Counted from the stretch's first letter, positions 23,350 through 35,322 are shown. The stretch: DNA of 64,000 bases from Pseudomonadota bacterium (GCA_023424095.1 JAFAEG010000027.1:30544-94543), one strand, 5' to 3'. Notes: generated by a model not told the origin, from the letters alone. A program made the numbers and translations.

Positions 23350-25587
23350 ATGTCTGATTTCCTGCTCGAACTCCTCTCCGAGGAAATTCCCGCCCGCATG
23401 CAGGCCAAGGCCCGCGCGGACCTGACGCGCCTGTTCGAGGCGGAGCTGGCCAAATCCGGCCTCGCCGCGACCGCGATCGAGACCTTCACCACCCCGCGCC
23501 GCCTCGTCCTGATCGCGCGCGGCCTCCCGCTCGGCACGCCGGCGGTGAGCGAAGAGCTGAAAGGCCCGCGCACCTCCGCCCCGCCGCAGGCGCTGGAAGG
23601 CTTCCTGCGCAAGACCGGGCTCAATCAGGACCAGCTCGCCGACCGCGACGGCATCTGGTTCGCAATCATCGAGAAACCCGGCCGCGCCACGACTGAAGTG
23701 CTCGCCGAGGCCATCCCGGCCATCGTCCGCGCCTTCCCCTGGCCCAAGTCCATGCGCTGGGGCGCCGCCTCGCTCAGCACCGAATCCCTCCGCTGGGTCC
23801 GCCCGCTGCAGGGCATCGTCGCCATGCTCGACGAGGAAGTTGTCGATTTCGAAATCGGGGACGTCCGCAGCGGCGCCGCCACGATCGGCCACCGCTTCCA
23901 CCATCCCGGTCCGATCACCCTCGCCGGCGCCAAGGATTATGCCGAGAAGCTCCGCGCCTGCCACGTCATCGTCGACCATGAGGAACGCGCGACGCTGATC
24001 CGCGACGGCGCTGCGGCCGCGGCCGCCGCCGCCGGCCTGAACATGGTCGCGGATGAAGGCCTGGTCGAGGAGAATGCCGGCCTCACCGAATGGCCGCAGC
24101 CGCTGCTCGGCCGCTTCGACCCAGCCTTTCTCGACGTCCCGCCCGAGGTGATCCAGCTCACCGCGCGGGTGAACCAGAAATATTTCGTCTGCAACGACGC
24201 CGCCGGCGCGCTCGCCCCGGCCTTCGTCTGCGTCGCCAACATCGCCGCGGCCGACGGCGGCGCGAGGATCGTCGAGGGCAATCAGAAGGTGCTCGCCGCC
24301 CGCCTTAGCGACGCCCGCTTCTTCTGGGAGCAGGACCTGAAGGTGCCGCTCGAGGAGCAGGCCCAGAAGCTCTCGCAGATCGTCTTCCACGAGAAACTCG
24401 GCACCGTCGCCGACAAGGTCGAGCGTGTCGCCAAACTGGCCCGCTGGCTGGTCGAAGAGGGGATTGTCGGCTCCAACCGTCACCCCGGCGAAGAGCAAGC
24501 ACGTCTGGCCGACCTCGCCGAACGCGCCGCGCGCCTGTGCAAGGCCGACCTCGTCACCCAGATGGTCGGCGAATTCCCCGAGCTGCAGGGCCTGATCGGC
24601 GGCTACCTCGCCGCCGCCCAGGGCGAGGACCCGGCCGTCGCCGAAGCGATCCGAGACCATTACAAGCCGGTCGGGCAGGGCGACGACGTGCCGACCGCGC
24701 CGGTGACGGTTGCGGTGAGCTTGGCGGACAAGCTGGATACGGTAGCTGCGTTTTTTGGGGTCGATGAAAAACCTACTGGGTCCAAAGACCCGTTCGCTCT
24801 GCGGCGCGCTGCTCTAGGGATTTTGAGCCTGCTGCAGGAGAACGCTGTTCAGCTAAAAGTACGAGCAGCGACAGTCATGGCGCTAAGCCAGTTAACTCCG
24901 CTGCCTAACATCGCGCCCAGCACAGAGCGACTGAAGGCAGCCACTGAGTTTTTGGACGATGGGCGACTAGGTCGTTCGTTGGTGAAATCGGCTACTCAAG
25001 AGATGATTGCGGCAGCAAAATCGCTCACGGCTGCGATCGACGCGCGTGGTCCCGTGATTGCCAGTATTCTCGATTTCTTCGCCGACCGTCTCAAAGTCCA
25101 ACAACGCGAAGCCGGCGTCCGCCACGACCTCATCGACGCGGTGTTCGCGCTGGGCGGAGAGGACGATCTCGTTCGCTTGCTCGCCCGCGTCCGCGCGCTG
25201 CAGGCGTTCGTCGAAACGAGCGAGGGCAAGGATCTGCTCGCCGGCTACAAGCGCGCCGCGAACATCCTGAAGAAGGAAGGCTGGGAAACTCCCCTCCCGG
25301 CAGGGAGGGGAGCGGAAACGCTTTCCTACTCGCCCGAACCGGCGGAGAATGCCCTGATCGGGGCGTTGGATTCGGCCGAACCAGCCGCTGCCGCCGCGGT
25401 GGAACGCGAGGATTTCGAGGGCGCGATGCGCGCGCTCGCGACCCTGCGCGGTCCGGTGGACGCATTCTTCAACGAGGTGATCGTGAACGATCCCGATCCG
25501 GCCAAGCGCGAAGCGCGCCTGAACCTCCTCGCCCGAATCCGCGGCGCGGTCCATCGCGTCGCGGATTTCTCGAGGATTGAGGGATGA
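23350..25587 (+). CDS. glyS: Glycyl-tRNA synthetase beta subunit
   Basis: 745 residues from ATG 23350, giving the conserved start M-S-D-F-L-L-E-L-L-S-E-E-I-P-A-R. The catalytic-support region (W-P-K-S-M-R-W, T-E-W-P-x-P-L-L-G) and the HD-like domain (F-H-E-K-L-G-T-V, then R-A-A-R-L-C-K-A-D-L) are present, with D-K-P-T-G-S-K-D-P-F-A-L-R-R-A-type segment at about 477 and the anticodon-binding tail. Two oddities: bases about 24720-25080 have relaxed, less GC-rich codon use, and a 24-base palindrome at 25289-25312 is translated in frame as P-L-P-A-G-R-G. Confidence 0.95.
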   Translation: MSDFLLELLSEEIPARMQAKARADLTRLFEAELAKSGLAATAIETFTTPRRLVLIARGLPLGTPAVSEELKGPRTSAPPQALEGFLRKTGLNQDQLADRDGIWFAIIEKPGRATTEVLAEAIPAIVRAFPWPKSMRWGAASLSTESLRWVRPLQGIVAMLDEEVVDFEIGDVRSGAATIGHRFHHPGPITLAGAKDYAEKLRACHVIVDHEERATLIRDGAAAAAAAAGLNMVADEGLVEENAGLTEWPQPLLGRFDPAFLDVPPEVIQLTARVNQKYFVCNDAAGALAPAFVCVANIAAADGGARIVEGNQKVLAARLSDARFFWEQDLKVPLEEQAQKLSQIVFHEKLGTVADKVERVAKLARWLVEEGIVGSNRHPGEEQARLADLAERAARLCKADLVTQMVGEFPELQGLIGGYLAAAQGEDPAVAEAIRDHYKPVGQGDDVPTAPVTVAVSLADKLDTVAAFFGVDEKPTGSKDPFALRRAALGILSLLQENAVQLKVRAATVMALSQLTPLPNIAPSTERLKAATEFLDDGRLGRSLVKSATQEMIAAAKSLTAAIDARGPVIASILDFFADRLKVQQREAGVRHDLIDAVFALGGEDDLVRLLARVRALQAFVETSEGKDLLAGYKRAANILKKEGWETPLPAGRGAETLSYSPEPAENALIGALDSAEPAAAAAVEREDFEGAMRALATLRGPVDAFFNEVIVNDPDPAKREARLNLLARIRGAVHRVADFSRIEG
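25289..25312. repeat. Palindrome inserted in frame within glyS
   Basis: CTCCCCTCCC (25289-25298), GGCA, GGGAGGGGAG (25303-25312): a perfect 10-bp stem with a 4-base loop. It resembles the first hairpin of the extragenic elements at 17912 and 59578, but here lies inside a coding sequence and adds T-P-L-P-A-G-R-G-A to the protein in a surface-like linker. Confidence 0.8.
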
Positions 25588-25678
25588 CCGCAGCGGTTCG
25601 AAAGGTTACCGAAGTTTTTGCCCCTGGGGGTGTGAACCTTCAGCGCCTTAGGAACCTTTGGACCGGAGAAATGCCGCG

Positions 25679-28333
<2,655 letters not shown>

Positions 28334-28334
28334 C

Positions 28335-28413
28335 CGTCATCCCAGCGAAAGCTGGGATCTCGCTTCTTTCTCATCGCCAAGGCAAAGAGATTCCAGCTTT
28401 CGCTGGAATGACG
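28335..28413. repeat. Paired extragenic palindrome (CGTCAT...CCAGCGAAAGCTGG family)
   Basis: CGTCATCCCAGCGAAAGCTGGGAT at the left is matched by ATTCCAGCTTTCGCTGGAATGACG ending at 28413, so the element is a long hairpin with smaller internal hairpins. It lies between the convergent ppdK and small membrane protein genes and may act as a bidirectional terminator. Confidence 0.85.
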
Positions 28414-28425
28414 GGTTCAGGGGGG

Positions 28426-28665
28426 CTAGGCCGGGTCCACCGGCGCCCGCGCCCGAGCGCTCACCGCATCGACTTCGGCGGTGCGGACGTCCTTGCGCAG
28501 CCGGTCATTTTCCGCCTGCAACTCATCGGCGCGGCGGCGCTCCTCGGCATAGCGTTCCTTATGCTTGCGCCCGCCGCTCGCGGTCAGAGCCGCGCCCAGC
28601 ACGATGCCGAGCAGGAGGACCAGTCCGACGACCAGCCATTCATTGAGCGTGAATTCGAAACCCAT
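28426..28665 (-). CDS. Small membrane-anchored coiled-coil protein
   Basis: 79 residues: an N-terminal membrane helix (E-W-L-V-V-G-L-V-L-L-L-G-I-V-L) followed by a charged region R-K-H-K-E-R and a short coiled coil (E-E-R-R-R-A-D-E-L-Q-A-E-N-D-R-L), then an Ala/Pro tail. GGAGG is 5 bases before ATG 28665. The layout resembles YhcB/LapA-like envelope proteins, but no family is clear. It lies 62 bp downstream of tadC and might be the last gene of the pilus operon. Confidence 0.75.
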   Translation of the reverse strand: MGFEFTLNEWLVVGLVLLLGIVLGAALTASGGRKHKERYAEERRRADELQAENDRLRKDVRTAEVDAVSARARAPVDPA

Positions 28666-28727
28666 CGCAGCCTCCAACCTGTTTCAGGCACAAGCGGAGA
28701 AGGGGACGGATTGTTCCGCAGGCGATC

Positions 28728-29723
28728 CTACTTGTCGCCGAACGCGTCGGCGATGCTGCACGCCGCCGGACCCAGGATCACGATGAACAGGGTCGGCAGG
28801 ATGAACAGGATCAGCGGCACGGTCATGATCGCCGGCAGCCGCGCGGCCTTTTCCTCGGCGCGCATCATCCGCTCGTTGCGGAATTCGGCCGAAAGGACGC
28901 GCAGGGCCGAGGCCAGAGGCGTGCCGTACTTCTCGGTCTGCACCATGGTCGTGACCACGCCGCGGATCGAATCCAGGTCGATTCGGGCGGCGAGATTCTC
29001 GAACGCCATGCGCCGGTCGGTGAGGAAGCCCAGCTCGATCGAGGTCAAGGCGAACTCGTCGCCCAGTTCCGGATAGCCCTTGCCCAGTTCGCGGGCGACG
29101 CGGCTGAACGAGGCGTCGACGGTCAGGCCGGCTTCGGCGCAGATCACCAGCAGATCGAGCGCGTCGGGCAGGCCCTTGCGGATCGCCTTGCTGCGCTTGT
29201 CGATCTTGTTCTTCAGCCACAGGTCCGGCGCCTTGTAGGCGAGGATCAGCGAACCGGCGATCACGCCATAGCGCTTCAGCGGCGTCCAGTCCTCGAGCCA
29301 GCCGAAGGCATAGACCGCGGTCAGGACGGTGATGCCGACCACGATCGGCAGCACCAGCCGCGCGAAGATGACGACGAAGGCATAATCCTTGGAACGGATG
29401 CCGGCCTGCAGCAGCTTGCGCTGCGCCGCTTCCACCTGGCTCGCCTGCAGCACCTTCAGCGAGGCGAGGATGCCGCGGACCTTGTCGGCGACCTCGTTCT
29501 GGTTGGTGATGCTCTTGCGGCGCTTGGAGGTCGAGGCGACGATGCCGGCCTTCAACTGCTCGCGCCGCTCGGTCAGCGCCTTCACCCGGCGCGCCATCGG
29601 GTCGCGGACGGTGGTGGCGGCATAGATGGCGACGAGCACGGCGAACGCCGCCACTGCCGCCATCACGGTGGCGAGCGCGGTCAGATCGATCCCGAAGAGG
29701 CTGGGGCCGGAGGCAGGAGGCAT
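28728..29723 (-). CDS. tadC: Tad pilus inner-membrane platform protein TadC (T2SS F family)
   Basis: 331 residues. N-terminal membrane helix, a long cytoplasmic stretch, then the T2SSF domain (L-P-D-A-L-D-L-L-V-I-C-A-E-A-G-L, A-L-R-V-L-S-A-E-F-R) and two C-terminal helices ending in F-I-V-I-L-G-P-A. TadB and TadC form the membrane platform that the pilus motor acts on. It follows tadB by 16 bp in the minus-strand cluster. Confidence 0.93.
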   Translation of the reverse strand: MPPASGPSLFGIDLTALATVMAAVAAFAVLVAIYAATTVRDPMARRVKALTERREQLKAGIVASTSKRRKSITNQNEVADKVRGILASLKVLQASQVEAAQRKLLQAGIRSKDYAFVVIFARLVLPIVVGITVLTAVYAFGWLEDWTPLKRYGVIAGSLILAYKAPDLWLKNKIDKRSKAIRKGLPDALDLLVICAEAGLTVDASFSRVARELGKGYPELGDEFALTSIELGFLTDRRMAFENLAARIDLDSIRGVVTTMVQTEKYGTPLASALRVLSAEFRNERMMRAEEKAARLPAIMTVPLILFILPTLFIVILGPAACSIADAFGDK

Positions 29724-29739
29724 GGTCTCTTTGTCCCCG

Positions 29740-30717
29740 TCAGATTTCGAAATTGACCATTTTGGCCATGATAAAGACGCCGATGCTCATCCAGATCAGC
29801 CCGCCCAGGCCGGCGATCATCAGCCTCTGCTCGGTGAAGAAGCCGGCCAGATATTCCGGGTTCATCGAGTAAACGAGGCCGAAGACGATGAAGGGTAGGG
29901 CGCCGACGATCCAGGCCGAGGCCTTGGCTTCCGACGACATCGCCTTGATCTTCAGCTTCATCTGCGCACGCTTGCGCAGCACGTCGGCCAGGTTGCCCAG
30001 CGTCTCCGCCAGATTACCGCCGGTCTCCCGCTGGATCGCCAGAGCGATCACGAAAAACTGGAATTCGGGCGTCTTCAGCCGGTCCGCAGTATCCTGCAGC
30101 GCGACTTCCATCGTCTTGCCGATCCGCATCTTGTCGCCGACTTCCTTGAACTCGACGCCGACCGGGCCGGGGATTTCCTGCCCGACCACGCTGATCGTCT
30201 CGGAAATCGGCAGACCGGAGCGCAGGCCGCGGACCATCAGTTCGATCGCGTCCGGGAAGCGCGCGGTGAATTGTGCCGAGCGCTTCTTGATGAACTTGTT
30301 GACGACGAAGTGCGGGACGGCGAGCGCGACGAACAGGCCGAGGCAGAGCGCCAGCATCGCCGGAGCGCCGCGAACGAAGAGCAGGCCGAAGGTGACCACG
30401 AGCAACGCCACCGACGCGCCGAGATATTGCGCCAGCGTCCAGCTCTTGCCGGTCATCGCGAGCCGCGAGCGGAGCAGGGCCGGGTTGGGGATCAGCGCCG
30501 AAGCGAGGCTGTCCGCCTTGGTCGCCTGCTTCCTGTTGGCGAGGATCTTCTTGAGCTGGACCTGCTGGACGATTTCGGACGAGCGGCTGTGCCGTTCGCG
30601 CACCCCTTCGAGGCGGCGGCTGGTCGCCTTCGCCACGGAAGGCCCGGACATCAAAGCGGCGACGACCAGCACGGCGCCGATCGCGCCCCCACCGATCATC
30701 AGCATCATCATGTCCAT
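29740..30717 (-). CDS. tadB: Tad pilus inner-membrane platform protein TadB (T2SS F family)
   Basis: 325 residues with the same fold as TadC: an N-terminal helix, basic cytoplasmic region, two central helices, a T2SSF domain (F-P-D-A-I-E-L-M-V-R-G-L-R-S-G-L; G-N-L-A-E-T-L-G-N-L-A) and two C-terminal helices. It lies between cpaE and tadC. In most Tad loci the cpaF/tadA ATPase gene comes between cpaE and tadB, but here only 50 bp separate them. Confidence 0.93.
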   Translation of the reverse strand: MDMMMLMIGGGAIGAVLVVAALMSGPSVAKATSRRLEGVRERHSRSSEIVQQVQLKKILANRKQATKADSLASALIPNPALLRSRLAMTGKSWTLAQYLGASVALLVVTFGLLFVRGAPAMLALCLGLFVALAVPHFVVNKFIKKRSAQFTARFPDAIELMVRGLRSGLPISETISVVGQEIPGPVGVEFKEVGDKMRIGKTMEVALQDTADRLKTPEFQFFVIALAIQRETGGNLAETLGNLADVLRKRAQMKLKIKAMSSEAKASAWIVGALPFIVFGLVYSMNPEYLAGFFTEQRLMIAGLGGLIWMSIGVFIMAKMVNFEI

Positions 30718-30767
30718 TCCGCAAACTCCGCTCCACCCGGCCTCGCCGGGCGTCCGTCCCTAGATCG

Positions 30768-32054
30768 TCACTTGGTCAGCGCGACCTTGGCCGATTCCTT
30801 CTTCTTGCCCAGCGCGCCCAGGCCGAGCTTGCTGAACAGCGAGCTCGAATCCTTCGCCTTCTCGTCGCCGTCATCGCTTTCGGCGCTTTCCAGGGTCAGC
30901 GTGAGCAGCTGGTTGAGCGCCTGGGCGAGCTTGGAATTCTTCGCCGCCTTGGCGAGCGGCTGGCCGAGCTTGGCCGCCTGCGCCGCGCAGCGCGCGTCAT
31001 AGGGCAGAACCACGTCGACCTTGCGCTCGATCGAGCTTTCGAAATCCTTGCGGCTCACTTCCTGGGTCGCCGCCACCACCTTGTTCGCGGCGATGATCAC
31101 CCGGGCCTGCGGCGCATTCGCCTTCAGCCAGGACAGGATGCGGATCGTGTCGCGGGTCGCGGCGAGGGTGAACTCGACCGCGAGAACGACGACATGGACC
31201 TCGTTCAGCAGATGCGGGAACTGGACCAGCACGCCCCGCGGGAAATCGATCACCGTGCCTTCGAAGGCGTGGCGGATCTCTTCCTGCAGCTGGAAATAGG
31301 CCGAGCCGTCGGTCAGCATCGCCTGGTTGATCGGCGCTTCGGCCGACAGCACGCAGAGGCGATCATTGGCGCGGACCATGGCGCGTTCGATGAACAGGCC
31401 GTCGATCCGGCCCGGATTCTCGATCGCGTCGGTCAGGCCGCGGCCGGGCTCGAGATCGAGGCTGAGCGCGCCGGTGCCGAAATGGATGTCGAGGTCGAGC
31501 AAGGCCGTCGACCGGCTCGCCTTGTCGCCCATCAGCCAGGCGAGAGAGCTCGCCAAGGTCGAGGCGCCGGCACCGCCACGGACGCCGATGACGGCGGCCA
31601 TGATGTTCGGCTTGTCGGTCGCGGCTTCCACCGTGCGCGGGCCGGAAATGGTCATCTGCGCATTGACGAAAGCGTCGCGCAGATGGTCCGGGCTGATCGG
31701 CTTCAGCAGATATTCCTGGATGCCGCTCGCGATCAGGTCGCGATACAGGCGGACATCGTTGACCTGTCCGGCCGCGATCACGACCGTGCCGGGCTCGCAG
31801 ACTTCCGCCAGCGCGTTGATGTCATTCAGCGGATCGCCGCTTTCTGACATGTCGACGAACAGGATGTGCGGGCTCGCGGAGACGGACAAGGTCTGCACGG
31901 CGTTGCGCAGGCCGCCCTTGTTCACCTTCTCCGGCGACCAGCCATTCTCGACCGCGATCGGGCGGATCAGCTCGGCCGTCTCGTCATCGCAGACGAAGGC
32001 GGTGAACGGGTCACGCATGCCGCCGCCGCGTCCGTGATTCATGGGCGCGTTCAT
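30768..32054 (-). CDS. cpaE: Pilus assembly protein CpaE/TadZ (MinD/ParA-like)
   Basis: 428 residues: an N-terminal receiver-like domain (I-L-F-V-D-M-S near 70), then a MinD-type P-loop domain with the atypical Walker A G-V-R-G-G-A-G-A-S-T near 170, as usual for CpaE, and L-L-D-L-D-I-H-F-G-T-G. CpaE/TadZ places the pilus machine at the pole or membrane focus. ATG 32054 overlaps the cpaD stop by one base (TGATG). The C-terminus ends in a Lys-rich tail. Confidence 0.92.
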   Translation of the reverse strand: MNAPMNHGRGGGMRDPFTAFVCDDETAELIRPIAVENGWSPEKVNKGGLRNAVQTLSVSASPHILFVDMSESGDPLNDINALAEVCEPGTVVIAAGQVNDVRLYRDLIASGIQEYLLKPISPDHLRDAFVNAQMTISGPRTVEAATDKPNIMAAVIGVRGGAGASTLASSLAWLMGDKASRSTALLDLDIHFGTGALSLDLEPGRGLTDAIENPGRIDGLFIERAMVRANDRLCVLSAEAPINQAMLTDGSAYFQLQEEIRHAFEGTVIDFPRGVLVQFPHLLNEVHVVVLAVEFTLAATRDTIRILSWLKANAPQARVIIAANKVVAATQEVSRKDFESSIERKVDVVLPYDARCAAQAAKLGQPLAKAAKNSKLAQALNQLLTLTLESAESDDGDEKAKDSSSLFSKLGLGALGKKKESAKVALTK

Positions 32055-32725
32055 CAATTGCCTCCCGAATTGCCGGTCGAGCCGGGCGACGTGACAGTGC
32101 CTGAGGCGCCGGTCTGAGCACGATCGCGATAGACTCGGACGGCGCGATTGGCGGTCTGCGAGCTGCGATCGACATTGCCTTCCCGGCCGACCACGAGGTC
32201 ATTCGGGTCGGCGACCATCGCGGCTAGGTTCGAATTGGTCGCGCAGCCATAATTGGAGGAGGTGCGCACGGACGGCAGGTTCTGATCCTCGCCCCAATCG
32301 GGGCAGGTCGGCACCGACGCAGTGGCGCGGCTGACGATGATGCGGACGGTCCCCGGCGCGACGACGCCCTGGACCACCGGCGCGCTGCCGGACTGCAGTA
32401 ACATGCCATATTCGCCGACCAGGGACGCGACGCCGGCGCGGGCGCCCGCGGCGGGATAGTCGCGGGGCTCATCGACGTAGAGCCGGTCGCCGTAGCGCAG
32501 CTCGATCGTCTCAAGCCAGGCGGCGAGACGGGCCTGTTCGGAAACCGACAGCGAGTCGCCCGACGCGTCGAGATCGAGCACGTAATCGTTCCGCTGGATC
32601 ACCGGCTGATGGACCGAATAGAGGCTCGGATTGTTGCGGGCGGTGACCGGCCCGGCCGGTCCGCTCGCGCAGCCGACGAGGCTGGCGGCGACCAGAAGGG
32701 TGGCGGTGAGCTGTACGCGGCGCAT
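32054..32725 (-). CDS. cpaD: Pilus assembly lipoprotein CpaD
   Basis: 223 residues with a lipobox (L-V-G-C-A-S-G). The domain opens Y-S-V-H-Q-P-V-I-Q-R-N-D-Y-V-L-D-L and contains C-P-D-W and the typical C-A-T-N-S-N-L-A-A-M-V-A-D-P-N-D-L segment of CpaD. It is an outer-membrane-associated partner of the CpaC secretin. ATG 32725 was preferred over ATG 32740 because AGAGGA lies upstream. It overlaps cpaE by one base. Confidence 0.92.
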   Translation of the reverse strand: MRRVQLTATLLVAASLVGCASGPAGPVTARNNPSLYSVHQPVIQRNDYVLDLDASGDSLSVSEQARLAAWLETIELRYGDRLYVDEPRDYPAAGARAGVASLVGEYGMLLQSGSAPVVQGVVAPGTVRIIVSRATASVPTCPDWGEDQNLPSVRTSSNYGCATNSNLAAMVADPNDLVVGREGNVDRSSQTANRAVRVYRDRAQTGASGTVTSPGSTGNSGGN

Positions 32726-32743
32726 GGTCGTTCCTCTCATGCC

Positions 32744-34237
32744 TTAAAAGTCGAAGCCGGGACGGGCGCTGCCGCCCGTGGCCGGCGCAGCGGCGGCGAC
32801 CGGATTGGTCACCGGCGCGGACGAAGCTGAGCCACCGGAGATCGCGGGGCCAACCGTGCGCGGCGTGGCGCTGGTCGGCGCCGGGCGCGGGTCGGGCGCG
32901 CCGGTGCTGCCATGGCCCTGACCCATCAGGATCCGCTGGCCGTCATTGGCGTGGCGATAGCCGTCGGTCGGCAGCGCGATCCGGTTCGCCGAAACCGGCT
33001 GAACCAGATATGGCGTCACCACGATAACCAATTCGGTTTCTTCGCGCCGGAAGGCATTGGACCGGAACAGTGCGCCGATGATCGGCAGATTGCCGAGGAA
33101 GGGCGTGCGGGTGATCGAATTGTTACCGGTGTTGCGCAGCAGGCCGCCGATCACGAAGCTCTGGCCGGAGCCGAGTTCCACCGTCGTCTCCACCCGGCGG
33201 GTGGTCAGCGAGGGGATTTCGGTGCCGTTGAACTGGACCGCGCCGGCCGAGGACAATTCCGACACTTCGGGCCGGACGCGCATCGAAATGCGGCCGCCTT
33301 CCAGCACCGTCGGGCTGAAGGCCAGGCCGACGCCGTAGGAGCGGAATTCGATCGAGGTCTGGCCGAGCGCCTGAGCGATCGGAATTGGGAACTCGCCGCC
33401 CGCCAGGAAGCTGGCGCTCTCACCCGACAGAGCGGTGAGGGTCGGCTCGGCGAGGATCGTCACCAGGCCATTATTCTCGTTCAGATCGAGCGCGCCGGTG
33501 ACGTTGACGCCCAGCACATCGAGCACGCGCCCGACAGCCGTGGTGCCCGGCGACAAATAGCTGATGATCGGGTTCAGCGGATCGCTATCGTCGACGAAGT
33601 CGCGGCCCTGCGCGAAGCTGAAATTGTTGCCGATGCCCTGCAGGTTGCTGCCGACACCGCGGGTCAGCGAGCGGCTGACTTCGGCGATCGTCACCTTCAG
33701 CATGACCTGCTGCGGCGTCGCGGTGCGCAGGCGGCTGACCACCTGCGTGCCGTCGCCGACAAAGGCCTGGACGAGGCGCTGGGCCTCTTCCACGTCCGCC
33801 GGCGCGCCGACCGTGCCGGTCAGCAAGACCAGGCCGTTCATCGGCGTCGCCGTGATATTGGCTTCCGGCATTGCCAGCGTCAGCATCTGATCGACCGAGG
33901 CGAGGTTCTGTCCGACCCGGATCGAGGCCGAATAGATCACGCGGCCGTTGCGGTCCGTGGCGTAGACGGTGGTCTGGCCCGGAGCCTTGCCGAAGATGTA
34001 GACTGACTGGTTCGAACGAACCTGGACGTCGGCGACGGCGTCGTTGGCGACGAACACGTCGGCCATCGTGCCGTTGAGCTGGACCAGGCGGCCGGAGCCG
34101 ACAGACAGGACCATTTCATCGGCCGGGGCGACCGGCGTCTGGGCCATGGCGGGGACGGCCGGAACCGTCAGGGCCAGACCCATCGCCGCCGCCAGCGCGA
34201 AGCGCATGCGGCTGCGTTTGATATTCGCGTTCGACAT
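32744..34237 (-). CDS. cpaC: Tad pilus secretin CpaC/RcpA
   Basis: 497 residues: signal peptide (to A-M-A-Q), an N-terminal pilus-specific domain with V-L-S-V-G-S-G-R-L-V-Q-L, a BON-like region, and the secretin domain (A-E-P-T-L-T-A-L-S-G-E-S-A-S-F-L-A-G-G-E-F, later G-Q-S-F-V-I-G-G-L and E-L-V-I-V-V-T-P-Y-L-V). It forms the outer-membrane ring through which the Flp pilus passes. The C-terminal 70 residues are a low-complexity Ala/Pro/Gly tail. ATG 34237 was chosen at the signal peptide. Confidence 0.94.
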   Translation of the reverse strand: MSNANIKRSRMRFALAAAMGLALTVPAVPAMAQTPVAPADEMVLSVGSGRLVQLNGTMADVFVANDAVADVQVRSNQSVYIFGKAPGQTTVYATDRNGRVIYSASIRVGQNLASVDQMLTLAMPEANITATPMNGLVLLTGTVGAPADVEEAQRLVQAFVGDGTQVVSRLRTATPQQVMLKVTIAEVSRSLTRGVGSNLQGIGNNFSFAQGRDFVDDSDPLNPIISYLSPGTTAVGRVLDVLGVNVTGALDLNENNGLVTILAEPTLTALSGESASFLAGGEFPIPIAQALGQTSIEFRSYGVGLAFSPTVLEGGRISMRVRPEVSELSSAGAVQFNGTEIPSLTTRRVETTVELGSGQSFVIGGLLRNTGNNSITRTPFLGNLPIIGALFRSNAFRREETELVIVVTPYLVQPVSANRIALPTDGYRHANDGQRILMGQGHGSTGAPDPRPAPTSATPRTVGPAISGGSASSAPVTNPVAAAAPATGGSARPGFDF

Positions 34238-34238
34238 C

Positions 34239-35270
34239 TTAACGCCCCCCCACCGGAACGACGGTGACATTATTGCCCCGCACGACGCGCACCGTCGGGC
34301 CCTGCGGGATGTTCGGATCGCCGCCTTCGCGCACCGTCACGGTGACGGGCGCACCGGCCACCTGCTGCGGCGCGGACGGGCGATGGCGCGGCATCGAGCG
34401 ACGCTGGAAACGCGACACGTCGCCGCCGACGGAGAAGGTCGTGCCATTCTCCTGCGGCTGGCTGGCGACGCGCAGCAGGACCTGGCGCTCGGCCGCGGGG
34501 TCGCCATTTTGCGGCATCTGCACTTCGCCGGAGGCGATCGCGCGCTCCAGCTCGGCATTGTTCTCGGCCAGGCCACGCAGCGACAGCGACAGCTGGCCGA
34601 TGGTCTGCGCGACCATGATCTTCTCGGCGATCCGCGGCGTGGCTTCGAACGTCACCGTCGAGGTCGGCGTCGCGACCTGATTGCCATTCTCGTCGCGCGA
34701 GTTGATGCGCTGATCGACCGCGAGCACGCGGATGTTGCGGATCACCGTTTCGGAAACCTTGAGCGACGGCTCGCCTTCTTCCGTGCCCGCCACTTCCTGC
34801 GTGAGCACCAGATCGACCCGGTCGCCCGGGAAGACGAAGCCGGCGACGCCGCTGGTCGCGGAGACGCTGACCGTGATGGCGCGCATGCCCGGGCCCAATG
34901 CTGCGGCGAGGAAGCCGCGGTCGCCGGGGCGAACGATCGCGCCCTGGGTCAGCGGCTGTCCGGCTGCGATCTCGTTGCGCACGACGGTGCCGATCAGATC
35001 CTGGGGATCGCCGCCCTCGCCGTTGCGGATGAAGTAAGCCGGCTGCACGAGGCCTTCCGGCCACACCTGGTAGCGCAGGGCCTCGGCATCGATGATGGTG
35101 CCGACCGGGAGCGTGCGGGTCGCGACCAGCACTTCGGGTCCTTGCTGCACCGGCGCCTGAGCCACGGCCTCGGGCGTTGCCGCGCCGATGAACATGGTGC
35201 GCGCGAAGAAGGCGGTAACGCCCGCTACGATCAGCGCGCCGACCAGCAGAATGATCTTGCGAACGTCCAT
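34239..35270 (-). CDS. cpaB: Pilus assembly protein CpaB/RcpC
   Basis: 343 residues with an N-terminal membrane helix (I-I-L-L-V-G-A-L-I-V-A-G-V-T) and a SAF domain (V-A-T-R-T-L-P-V-G-T-I-I-D-A-E-A-L-R, G-F-V-F-P-G-D-R-V-D-L-V-L-T). It is thought to bind peptidoglycan and gate the secretin. It is followed directly by cpaC, with one base between them. Confidence 0.93.
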   Translation of the reverse strand: MDVRKIILLVGALIVAGVTAFFARTMFIGAATPEAVAQAPVQQGPEVLVATRTLPVGTIIDAEALRYQVWPEGLVQPAYFIRNGEGGDPQDLIGTVVRNEIAAGQPLTQGAIVRPGDRGFLAAALGPGMRAITVSVSATSGVAGFVFPGDRVDLVLTQEVAGTEEGEPSLKVSETVIRNIRVLAVDQRINSRDENGNQVATPTSTVTFEATPRIAEKIMVAQTIGQLSLSLRGLAENNAELERAIASGEVQMPQNGDPAAERQVLLRVASQPQENGTTFSVGGDVSRFQRRSMPRHRPSAPQQVAGAPVTVTVREGGDPNIPQGPTVRVVRGNNVTVVPVGGR

Positions 35271-35322
35271 GACGAGACTTGCCTCCTAAGGCCGCGAACC
35301 TAAAAAATTGCGCGGCTATCCA

